Source: Sphaerolaimus hirsutus
Lineage: Eukaryota > Nematoda > Chromadorea > Monhysterida > Sphaerolaimidae
Direction: 5' to 3'
DNA: 64,000 bases
NCBI GenBank assembly: GCA_964036195.1
Contig: OZ038459.1
Span: 24,983,206 to 25,047,205 of the forward strand
Part shown: positions 9,914 through 21,900 of the stretch, in pieces
Position numbering within the stretch: the stretch's first letter is position 1
Layout of the letters: each line of letters opens with the position of its first letter
The notes under the pieces: model-generated
Told to the model about the DNA's origin: nothing
Database searches by the model: none
Seen by the model: the letters and a program-made list of their open reading frames with translations, nothing else
Position numbers and translations under genes: made by a program

Positions 9914-12900
9914 ATGTATTCCATGCACCGGGAAATCCCTACGGCTGCAGGAAGCGCCGCTCCATTCCCAGGGGGTATATCAACGTATTATAATGTCAGC
10001 CGCAAGAGACATTTTGCCGCCATCGCTAATAGGTGTCAGGTGAGAATTTGTTTATTTTACCGAATTTACAGTCAGCTACGGGCACTAAATAGTTTTCAAC
10101 CAAAATTTTGAAAGCTCACAAATCACTCAAAGCTCAAATTTCAAAAGCGTTCAAAGCTGATATGAGTTGTCTAAATTTCGGTGGAAAACTAAAAAAGTGA
10201 GTGTGTGTGTCTTTTTTTATTCACCTATTCAAAATACCGTATTTCCTCGAATTACCCCTGGGGGGTTTATTTTGAGACAATAACAATGAGACATTTTGAA
10301 AATTTTGAGAGAAAAACGTGAAAAATGCAACAATAACCACAATTTATAAGCTTTTACAGCCTTATATAAGGATGTAGATGGTATAAACGATTTTCTAACG
10401 TAAGTGTTTTGAACGTCTGTTATGCATTTCCCGGATCACAAATTCATAGAGCCCATTTTGAGGGGGGGGGGGGGTATTTCGAGGAAATACGGTAGGCATG
10501 ACATTTTTTGGGATCGAAATTTGAGGGGTCTGAGCTGAATATTCAGGGCATTACTATTTTGTCATCATTTTCATGAAAGATTTATCTGTTCTGATCTATT
10601 TACCTATAATCAAATTCGTGAATAAATGATTATAACACTTCATAATATTTTTTCAAAATTGAAGAAACTTGAAGACGAAATTTCAAGTCCGTTAAAATAT
10701 CACTTGACATTTAACCATGAAACAAATAAGTAAAATATGTGTTTACAATCTGTCCAACCAAATCACAAAACTCCGAAATTACCAAAGTCGCTCAATTTTC
10801 CCCAATCTCACACCCCTTCCCATCCCCCCCTCACATAACCCCCAAAATACCCCCAGGTAAACTTCACATCGTGGGACGACAAAGTGGACACATTCACGCA
10901 CGACTCGCTGGGCATCTCGCTCCCGTCCGGCAACGGGTCCGGGTCGGCGTCGGGCACCGTGTCGGGCATGGCAGGTGCCGGCTCCGCAAGTGGAAAAGTT
11001 AAGAGTTAAAAGTTTAGAGTTGAGTAAGATGACGAATGGTGAGTTAAGAGTAAAGTTGAATGATAAATGATGAGTTAGAGACAAGAGTAACGTTAAGAGT
11101 AAAGTAAAAAGACAAATGATTAGTTAAGAGATAAAAGTAAAGTTAAGAGTCAAGCAAGTGTATCCAAATCTTTTTTTTCGTATCCAGATCGTATGTTTTT
11201 GTATCCAAATCTTATGAGAGAACATAAGATTTGGATACAAAACATAAGATCTGGATACGAAAAATAAGATTTGGATACACTTGCTTGACTCTTAACTGTA
11301 CTCTTATCTCTGTACTAATCATTGGTCTTTCAAGATCACTCTTGTCTCTTAACTCATCATTTATCATTTAACTTTACTCTTTAACTTGCCATTTGTCATT
11401 TTACTCAACTCTTAACTTTTAACTCTTTACTTTTCCACTTGCGGAACTGGCCCCAGAGCGCCCCTTGCTGGTCACCCACGCAAAGTTCGTGTACGTGTCC
11501 AGTAGGACGGAGCCCCTGCTCGTGGTCGCTACTGTAGAGGGTTATATGGTGGGTGGGGGCGCTGGAAAATGCCTGATTTTGATACGATGAGTAAATGTAC
11601 CTTCATATGCATGTAATTACCTATACGTGTAAAGGACAATATTTTTAAAAATCTCATAAAATCTCTCAAATAATTTTAATTACATCTCCCCCGGGAAATA
11701 ATGACAAAAGGTAAATTTATAAAAATCTATCATTTTTAGATATTTATTTTCATATTTTTGAATACAAATCTCGCAAAATTTAGCGTGAATGGTCGACCGT
11801 TTATGCAGCGACCTCAGCCAACTTTACATTGAAATTTGTGATGAAAGATGGACTTAAATTTACTGAAAAACGATAACCCCAGAAACGGTTTACCACTTCC
11901 AATTTTTTAAACCAAATTTGCATGAATAAGCCACCCAAGGGAGTTATTTTACACAGTATAATACCTTGCACCTTCCCAAGGGAGTAATTTTTTGATGGGG
12001 ATCTTATTCGAGGGGGCTATTCATGGCGCTTATTATGTAACTAGGCTATATATAGGTTTCATTTTCTTACCCACAACCACTCAGATATTTGAAGCTGAAG
12101 GAAAGAGCCCAATACACTTTGCAATGATTGAAAAGATTGAATCAGGTCTGTGCTTCCTTTCCTTCTTGATGTAAATCACGTTATCAAGAAAAAAGCTCGT
12201 GCAAAAATTAAAGCAAACTTTTATCACAACTTATTGTATTTTATTTTAAACATTTGAAATTGTCTAGGTATTCTCTCCAATTAATTACTTAATTTATAAA
12301 TTTATTTAATTTTTTAAATTTAAATTTTATGCAAAACCGCCAGCGCCATGGCGCGGCAAAGAAAGAAAAAGCAGCACGGCGCTTCTGACGTTTGACGCTG
12401 TTTCACCTTGGCGCCATATCAGCTACTGGTGACTAGTGATGGAATGGCGCCATGGCGCTGGCGCCATTTGAGGGCGCCAAAGGGCGCCGCGCCATGGCGC
12501 CATTGGCGCTTGGCGCCCTTTTTCTGTGGCGCCCTTGGCGCCTGGCGCCCACTTTCTGAAAGGCGCCATGGCGCCCTTGGCGCTTGGCGCCCTTTTTAGG
12601 TGGTGCCCTGCCCTAAAAGGGCGCCAAAATGGCGCCAGCAGGGTTTCAAGGTGAAGGTTGGGTAAACGGCAAAAAAATAGAAAAAGCGTCCGTGGATAAT
12701 CGAGATTCACTGGAAAAATGGACGAGGGGGCCCTATTGGATGGAAACGTTTCATCCAATGATTCAGCAGACGCGTCTCATGAATCAGAAGCTGAAAATTA
12801 TGGACTGTTGAACTTGCAAACTCGTAAATCAACACATTCAAATAATCGTAATTTAGTTTTCACCCTCTTCAAGAAAACATCCATTGGAACCATCTGTTTA

Positions 12901-15900
12901 AAGTGGATGAATCGTTTTGTCAAATGACAATTTGCATTGCGTTTTAGGTGAATGTGTGTGTATGAATTTAAACAAAAAAATTGTTCCTGGTTTCCTTTTT
13001 GTGCTGATTACATCATAGAGAATGTGAATAAAAAGATGAATGTGTGGTATACAGTGTTAAAGCAACATTTTTAGCACACACAGGGTTTTGTATGCACTTA
13101 TTTACTCTGGCGCCATTGGCGCCTGGCGCCCTAATTTCCAATTGGCGCCCTGTTTCTGTGGCGCCCTTGGCGCCTGGCGCCCACTTTCTGAATGGCGCCA
13201 TGGCTCCCTTGGCGCTTGGCGCCCTTTTTCTGTGGCGCCCTTGGCGCATGGCGCCCAGTTTCTAAATGGCGCCATGGCGCCATTGGCGCCTGGCGCCCTT
13301 TTTTCTGGCGCTTTTCCATCACTACTGGTGACACGATGATGAAAAGCACCACGACACTATTTTTACGCGGTGTCAGCCTGGGGGCAGTCTCAAGCCCTGT
13401 AAAGTGTAAAGTAAAGTGTCAAATGTAAAGTCAAATGCAAAGTAAAGTGTCAATCAAAACAAAACTAAAAAGAAAAGATTTTATTACTGAACTTTGCATG
13501 ACAATTGACAGTTTACTCTGCATTTGACTTTACATTTGACACTTTACTTTACACTTTACAGGGCTTGGGACTGCCACCAGGAACAAAACGCCTGCTGGCG
13601 GTAACAACGCCAAAGCAAAAAAAGCAATGGCGCTTGGCGCTACTCGGCTCTGGGGCGGTGCCATTGGCGTGTGGCGCTGGGGGTTGGAAAAGCGTCATGG
13701 CGCTGGCACCTAAGTGCACACGCTTTTACATTCCTAGTACAATTCATCTGGCTATCCGGTTATCCATTCAAATATAATTTAAAAAAAATGAAAGTTGATA
13801 TACCTAGGTACCTAATTGAAATTGCGCCTACGTGATTGTACCAGAGTTGCGAAAGCGTATTTACGCTTACCCGAAATACCCGGGTAAATGGGTATTTATA
13901 CTTACGCTTACGCTTACGCTTTCATAAAATACCCGTACGCTTTTTTACGCTTTCCCGGCCAAAATACCCAGGTACTAAAAGCGTAAAAAAGCTTTTCACA
14001 CGGTTCAGTTTTACACTTTTGAAAAAGCATAAAACCACAAAAAGGGTCAACGACACTGCGTACCAAAAAAATGACTGCGTGTGTGCTGTGTTACTATGTA
14101 CTGCAAATAGTGGCAATGTACAAATTGTGTCGCAGTATCAATGTCTTGCTAATACTATGTCGTCGAGCAAAATCGTGATTTCAGATTAGAAATTTTGGGC
14201 TGAAAATGGATTCCGACGACGATGTTGTCGCCGTCGACAGCACTAACTCCAAGTTCGAAGATGAAGATAACTTAAGTGTCGCTGCCGGTGAATTGTCAAA
14301 CCACATATGAGGGCAGACTACTAAGTGGACATCCAAAAAATGTCGCTGAGAGCTTGATTCAGAAAGAATTTATTGAGAAAAAGTCTCTGTAAAAAGTTTT
14401 ACGCTTACGCTTTTATTTACGCTTTCCCAGGTATTTTAAAAATACCTTACGCTTTTAGTATCCATACCGAAAATTTGGAAAGTGTATTTACGCTTACGCT
14501 TACGCTTTCCAAAAATACTGGTATTTTAACAACTCTGGAATGTACTGTTGAGGTAAAACTGCAAATATTGGAATATAAATTATAATAAATATCTCGCAGG
14601 TTCATTCTGCTTCATGAAGGGTATCGCCAGCGTCAGGCACTATGTCGTCATTGGTGAGAAAACTTAGATTACTTTCACTTTGATATTCTATGCCGCTGCG
14701 CAAACTTTTTAGTAAATTGATACTACGAAATGTGGAAAACCATTTAAATTGTTTTGAACGCATTTTTCTGCGCAGAATCCTACCGTCATCTAATGAATAA
14801 AATCATATGTATAATAATTTTCATAATTAATCATTCCAAAGTAAAAACGAAATATTCTGATGAAAATACCGTATAATTTTTGGTTCGTGATTCTGGTGGG
14901 TTATGGTAATTGGTAGGTTCCCATACTCAATGTGATGTCCGCCGCTTATATCTAATTTTTAATAGTCATTTTTTCAAACCCATCATACCCCGCCCCCCCC
15001 CCCCCCCCGCAGGGAGCCACACTGGGGAAGTTCACGTGGTTTCCGTCGGGGAATCTTCAGTGCGCACCAAATCCAGTCTGAAGGAATTGGTCACGGCTAA
15101 CAGCACGCCCGCGGCGGAAAATAATGAGAATGGCGCCTTAGATCAACCGTGTAGGTGCATGTGATACTTGACACTTGACACTTGACACTTGACAGGATAC
15201 TTGAAACTTTAGTCCAAACTGATCCAGCTATTTATGTCATTCACTTGATGGGGAAGACAAAGGTCAAAATGTCAACTAACAAAGTGTCTATTAAGTCGCG
15301 AGTATGAATTCAAGTGCACCCATAGTAAAGTGTCGAGTGAACCTTCAATTTTCATGAATAAACTTGAGAGGCACTTGAAACGATTGTAACGACCTGGGAA
15401 TTTGATAGCATCGATCTGTAAGTAGACAAGTGACATAAAAGTTGTAGCTAATAAGTAATGTAAAAAGTAAACGTGAAGTTTCAAGTGAATTTGTAAATAG
15501 GTATACTCCGGTTACTTTACACCTTGCACGCGTGGTTCCCGCTGGAAGTGTGCCAACGATGGTTAACGCGTGCGAGTTTCATAAAAAGATGACAAATATT
15601 ATTGTTGTTATAATGGTATTCATTAACATATCCACATCGATGAATTTTTGTCATCTTTTTACGGAAATCGCATGATTAAATAATCATTGGCATCTTTCCA
15701 ACACGAGACATAAATCTGTGCGAGGGCAGAGTATCATGTACGTCGAGTATAGTGATGGAAAAAGCGCCAGGCTTTCGGCGCCAAGCGCCAAAAGCGCCAT
15801 GGCGCTTTTCTGACCCCGGCGCCAAGCGCCAATGGCGCCAGAGCAAAATGGCGCCAAGCGCCAAAAGCGCCATGGCGCTTTTCTGAACCTCAGCGCCAAG

Positions 15901-18900
15901 CGCTAATGGCGCCAGAGGGTAATGGCGCCAAGCGCCAATAGCGCCAGCGCCAAAAAATATGTTCTGCAATTTGATGGTAGAAAAATGAGTGCATGACTGT
16001 TAGTGACGTACCGCTGAAGTCGTAGTAGTCTATAGAACTTTTGTCCATTCAAACAACCACTAAATCGGGGCACAATTTCTCAAATAATAGCTCTGGATAG
16101 ATACATATCTGGTCGATTTGGTGGGGTGGGGGGCTCGAGGGATAGTAGCCTAAAATTTAGCCTCAGGTTAGATAGATAGCTGAGCGGCCCCGGGGATAGA
16201 TAGATAGCTGGTGCATTTGTTGGAGGGTAACCCCCCCCCCCCTCCAACCCCCGCCAGACTGAACCCCTGGTTTAGGCTGCAAGAAAGAATTGGGAGCAAA
16301 GCATAAAAAGGGATTTACCGCGATTTTAACACCTCTGCTTTTATTCGATGTAGGCATCTATTTATATCCCTAATATCTACCCTAATATTTATCAATATTT
16401 ATTCAGTTGCCTCAAAATTGATCAACTGTAGTGTCAATTTCACCGTATTAAAACAATTTTTTATCATCATGGTTGGCGCTTTTTTGGCGCCATTTAAGAT
16501 GCCGGCGCCAGGCGCCAATAGCGCCACCAGAAAATGGCGCCAAGCGCCAAAAGCGCCATGGCGCTTTTTGCTTTGGCGCTAGCGCCAAGCGCCAGCGCCA
16601 TGGCGCTTTTCCATCACTAGTCGAGTATACATAAGAAGTACTTGTTACTAATAAATCCACTTGTCACTTAACCACTTTCCTCTTTCTCCACTCGCGAAAT
16701 AGGGCACTTATCCGTCACAACCCAACAGGAAATCTGCAACTTCATTCAAAACGAGTCACTTAACACTTAACACTTAACAGACCGTGCGATAGTAAGCGCG
16801 TGGGGCAGCGACAACCAGTTGGCAGTAGCTACGGCTGGAGGGGCGATCGCGTCCTACACGGTAGTTTCTTCGGGCATCAAGCACACCGCCACCATTAGTA
16901 CGCGGTTTGTAGGGCTTGCAGGGTTTTGACTCTTGTGTGGGGTGTAGGATGTAGGGTGTAGGGTGTTGGGCAAATGCCTTTTTGAGGTTCGTTAAGGCTG
17001 TCTTGGCGTTATGAGGGATTAGCTGAAAGCGATGATAAATAACGAAATAGGTATGCTCCCTGGAGCTACAGGTTTGGTTGTACTGGGGCTTGTCGCTTGT
17101 TCTGCATGCCAACATAAAATGTGACAGAAAATGTGATGGATGCGGGGGTCTTGTAAATTTTGACCTTTTTTTGAGATTTTTCAGTGGTTAGTCGACCAAG
17201 TGACAATGACATTTTTATGAAAACACTTGTCACTTTTAAGTTTACCTATCCTTGGCATGTGACAATTACAACATTGAATATGACTTACCAATTTCTTCAC
17301 TGGTCGCTTATCCACATTCAAAATTTCACGCCAAAATCATCAAACTCCGCCCACACACAAACCCCAAACCCAATCACCAATCACAAAGCCCAAATCGCCC
17401 CATAGCGAACCCCTCCTCTGCGTGGCTCTGTGCTGCGGCGCAGAAGGCACTTTGTGCGCGGCGGGCACGGCCACCGGCGGCATACTCCTGTTCCAATTGC
17501 CCAACGGAAAACTGGTCGCCGCGGCGGATGCGCACGCCAGGGCTGTCAATGATCTGGCCGCGCCCGCAAAGTCCAATTTGGTGGGTACTTTTGTTTTTAC
17601 CTAACGTATTTCCTCGAATTACCCCCATGGGGGTTTATTATTTCGCCAGCAAAATTTGAGGGGGGTTTAATTCGAGGGGGGGTTAATTCAAGGGGGGGGA
17701 TAATTCGAGGTAATACGGTATGTATTTACCATATTTTTTTCTAATAGAAGGGTGTCAACTTTGCGTTTTCGCTTTCCGCAGGCCATTTTTTCCGTTTCCG
17801 TTTCCATTTTACGGCTGGCACATTTTTTCCATTTCAGTTCTCCGGCAACTGCAAAAATTTGTCGTAAAAAACATTTTGTTGACGCCCTAGCCGTGATATT
17901 TTTTCGGATACACGTCGTTCTATTGGAGCCCTGGAGGCTGCCATTGTATTTTTTACCAGTTAGAATATACCGTATTTCCTCGAAATACCCCCCCCCCTCG
18001 AAATACCCCCCCCCCCCCTCAAAATGGGCACTATGTATTTGTGGTCCGGGAAATGCATAACAGACGTTCAAAACACTTACTTTGTTACGTTAGAACATCA
18101 TTTATACCATCTATATCCTTATATAAGGCTGTAAAAACTTATAAATGGTGGTTATTGTTGCATTTTTCACGTTTTTCTCTCAAAATTTCCACTCTGAAAA
18201 AATAAACCCCCTGGGGGTATTTCGAGGAAATACGGTAGTATATTTCAGAGCAAAGTATGCAATTACAGTGTGCAGTAAATATATACGCACGTGAACAGGA
18301 CCATGATAGTGGATATGCAAATGTGTAAAATATGTTCGCCTACTTTCACAGCTTCTATCCGTTTCCGAGGATTCATTCGTGCGCGTGTGGCGGGTCAATC
18401 AGAAAAACAAGGAAGCCTCTGTTAGTTTCTTGTTTCTGCTTTGAATAAATTGCCATTAAATTTACTTGTCGTTTGCCCATTTTTTATTAAACTGCCAATA
18501 TAATGTGCCCACACACACTAGTTTACCATTATGAAATGCTCGACCATTTTGGTAAAGCGGCGTTTACACTGCGAGCTGTGCCAACAAATTTTTTTCTGTC
18601 GGCAATGGTCATTTTGTCACGACAACGCACAAATTTTTCTAAAATTTTGCCTGTGCCGATAAAAAAGCCTCGTTCAACAGAAACCGAACCGACAACGAAA
18701 ATATGACAAAAAAGCCTCGTTGAATTCCGGGCGAACCGACAACGAACATTTGGACGGATTGGCAATTAGTGTGATCATTTTTGGAATGAGGTATGAATTG
18801 CGCCATTTTCAGCAAATATAGGGCAGCCTCCCGTAAGACACTACCGCTTCGAATTATCCCCCCGCGTGAATTACCTACCTCTTCGAATTATCCCCCCCCC

Positions 18901-21900
18901 CCGCGTGACTTACCTACCTCTTCGAATTACCCCCCCCCTGTGTGAATTACCTACCTCCTCGAATTACCCCCCCACGTGAATTACCTACCTCCTCGAATTA
19001 TCCCCCTCCCCGCGTGAATTACCTAATGCCTCGAATTATCCCCCCGCATAAATTACCTACCTCCTCGAATTATCCCCCCCACGTGAATTACCTACCTCCT
19101 CGAATTACCCCCCCCCCCCCCGCGTGAATTACCTGCCGACTCAGATTACCCCCCCCGCGTAAATTACCTACCTCCTCAAATTATCCCCCTCCCCGCGTGA
19201 ATTACCTAACACCTCGAATTATCCCCCGTGTGAATTACCTAACGCCTTGAATTATCCTCCCCGCATAAATTACCTACCTCCTTGAATAATCCCCCCGTGT
19301 GAATTACCTACCTCCTCGAATTACCCCCCTGCGTGAATTACCTACCTCCTCGAATTATCCCCCTCCCCGCGTGAATTACCTAACACCTCGAATTATCCCC
19401 CACACATAAATTACCTACCTCCTCGAATTATCCCCCCCGCGTGAATTACCTACCTCCTCAAATTACCGCCCTATGAATTATGTATCCCTTCGAATCACCC
19501 CCCGCATGAATTACTCATCCCCTCAAATTATCCCCCCATGAATTATCCATCTCCTTGAATTATCCCCATGTAAATTACCCATCCCCTCGAATTACCTTCC
19601 ATGTGAATTAACCATTCCGTCAAATTATCCCCCTGCGTGAATCACCATCCCCTTGAGTTATCCCACCTGTGTGAATTAACCAGGGGTCTCCAAGATTTTG
19701 GCCCTCGCGGGGGCAAAATATATAGGCTTTTTCAGTGCATAGAACGCCAAAAGGGGAAAAATCGCTAGTAATTGGTTAAAAGTGGCTAAAAGTAGGTTTA
19801 AAATGGCTGAAAACAGGCATATAACCATGCATATAGCTGGAGAGAACGATTTTGAAGGTTAAAAACTATTAAAAGTTGTGAAAATTAGTGATTTTGAGTG
19901 AAAATTGGGGGAAAATTTTTACAAAAACCACTCCAGGTAGATAGATAGCTGAGCGATTTGGGGGGGGGTCTTTGGGGGTAGTAGCCAAAAATTTTGCCTC
20001 GGGATAGATAGATAGCTGAGCGGCCTCCGGGGTAGATAGACAGCTGGCGGATTTGGTGGGGGGGCAGCCCCCCAGCCCCCCCCCCACCCTAGGAGACCCC
20101 TGGAATTACCCATCCCCTCAAATTACCCCCCTTGCGTGAATTACCCATCCCCTCGCAGTAACCCCCTGCATGAATTACCTACCCCTTGAATTATCCTCGC
20201 TGCATGAATTATCTACCTCCGCATAGTAAACCCCCGAGGTGGATGAATTAGTAATTACCAACCCCCTCAAATTAACCCCCCCCCCAAGTGAATGAATTGT
20301 ACTTGGCAGACATCACACTTAGTATGAAAACCTACCATAACACATCTGAGTAATGAACCAAAAATTATACAGTTATTTATCATAATATTTAGTTTTTACT
20401 ATGGAATAATTAATTATGAATAATTACAAAATTTATCACAAGATTGTATTCATTTAATTATGGTAGGCTTCCATACTTAGTGTGCTGTCCACTGGGTGTT
20501 AAAAATGAAATATGATGTTGAAAAACTGTATAATTTTTTATTCATTATTCAGATGGGTTATGGTTAGGGTGTCAAATTTCCGTTTTCCGTTTTCTGTTTC
20601 CGTTTTACGCAGGTAAATCTTTTCTGTTTTCCGTTCCATTTTCTGGCTGCTGAAATGTTTTTTCCCGTTTTCCATTCTGTTTTCCGGCAACTTTTTTTTC
20701 CGTTTCCGTTTTTCCGGCTCATTTTCCGTTGTCTGGCTAAATTTTCAGTTTTTCCCCCTTTTTTCCGTTTTCCACATCAATTTCCAGTTTTTCCGCCTTT
20801 TTCGATTTTCCGCCCCAATTTTCCATTTTTCCGCCTCATTTTACCTTTTTCTGGCTCAACTTTCTGTTTTCTGATCAGCCAAACTGGTAGCCAAATTCAT
20901 GCAGATGGTCAATGATGTAAAAAAATTTCCGTTTCCAGCAAAATTACTGCAAATTTTTTCCACTTCCAGCAAAATTTCAGAAATTTTTTCTGTTTTCCGG
21001 CAAAATTGCAGCAAGTTTTTCCATTTCCGTGCAAATTTGATTTTTCCCTTTCCGTTTTTCCAGCCTCTTTTTCCATTTTCTGGCCGCTGAATTTTTTTTT
21101 CCATTTCCATTTCCATTTCCGTTTTCTGCCAAGTGCAAATTTTTTTCTGTTTTCCGTTCAGTTTTCCGGCCGCTGAAACATTTTTTCCGTTTCCATTTTC
21201 CGTAAAAAAATTTTTGACACCCTAGTTATGGTAGGTTTCCATACTAGGTGTTATGTCCACTGGGTATGTCTACCTCCTCAAATTAGCCCCCAATCTGGGT
21301 GATTACCTACCTACTGGAACTATCCCCCCACATGTAGGGTTCAAATGATATGACTTTTCAATATCGATATTTGATATTTTTTCTGAAACTCGACATTTAA
21401 TTTTTTTTCTGAAACTCGATATTCGATATCGATACTATATGGAACCTTGATGTCGATATTCTATAATAAAAATGGTCTATATTTGATATCAACATTTCTC
21501 TTGGTATAGCAAGGCATATTTCAAGTGGCATATTGTATTTTTGTGTGGTAACTTAATTTAGGGACACAATACAGGTTTGGTATATCGAAAAATTGGTCAA
21601 TATTCAATATTCAATATTTTTAAAAAAAATTTGATATCGATATTTGATATTCAAGATTTTTTTATTTAATTTTTGACATTGATTTTCAATATTAAAAAAT
21701 GGTCGATATTCAATATTCAATATTTGATATGATATATCATTTGTACCCTACCCACATGTATGAATTGCCTACCTCAAGTTATACCTCTGGTTCGAATGTT
21801 TACTTACATCCTCGAATTATACCCCCCTCCCATTGATGAATTACTCACCTCCTCGAATTATAGCCCCTCATGAATTACCTACCCACTCAAATTATCACCT

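Noticed and set aside
12408-13428. Open frames rich in GALGAWRP / LALGAIGAWR on both strands at every GCGCC element
   Set aside because: They are translations of the GCGCC word arrays inside transposon arms, palindromic and present in all frames, with no splice or codon signal.
16690-16780. A possible extra WDR54 exon reading HLSVTTQQEICNFIQNES
   Set aside because: It has an acceptor-like ATAG, but no donor gives the phase needed for exon 7, whereas exon 6 to exon 7 joins directly in frame.
18847-19680. CRISPR-like or satellite-gene interpretation of the regular repeats
   Set aside because: The units are contiguous with no unique spacers and vary in length; this is a minisatellite in a eukaryotic intron.
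20655-21116. Open frames rich in FRFPF or ENGKRK at the CCGTTTTCC elements
   Set aside because: Word-array translations without stops; they recur at every copy and have no gene context.
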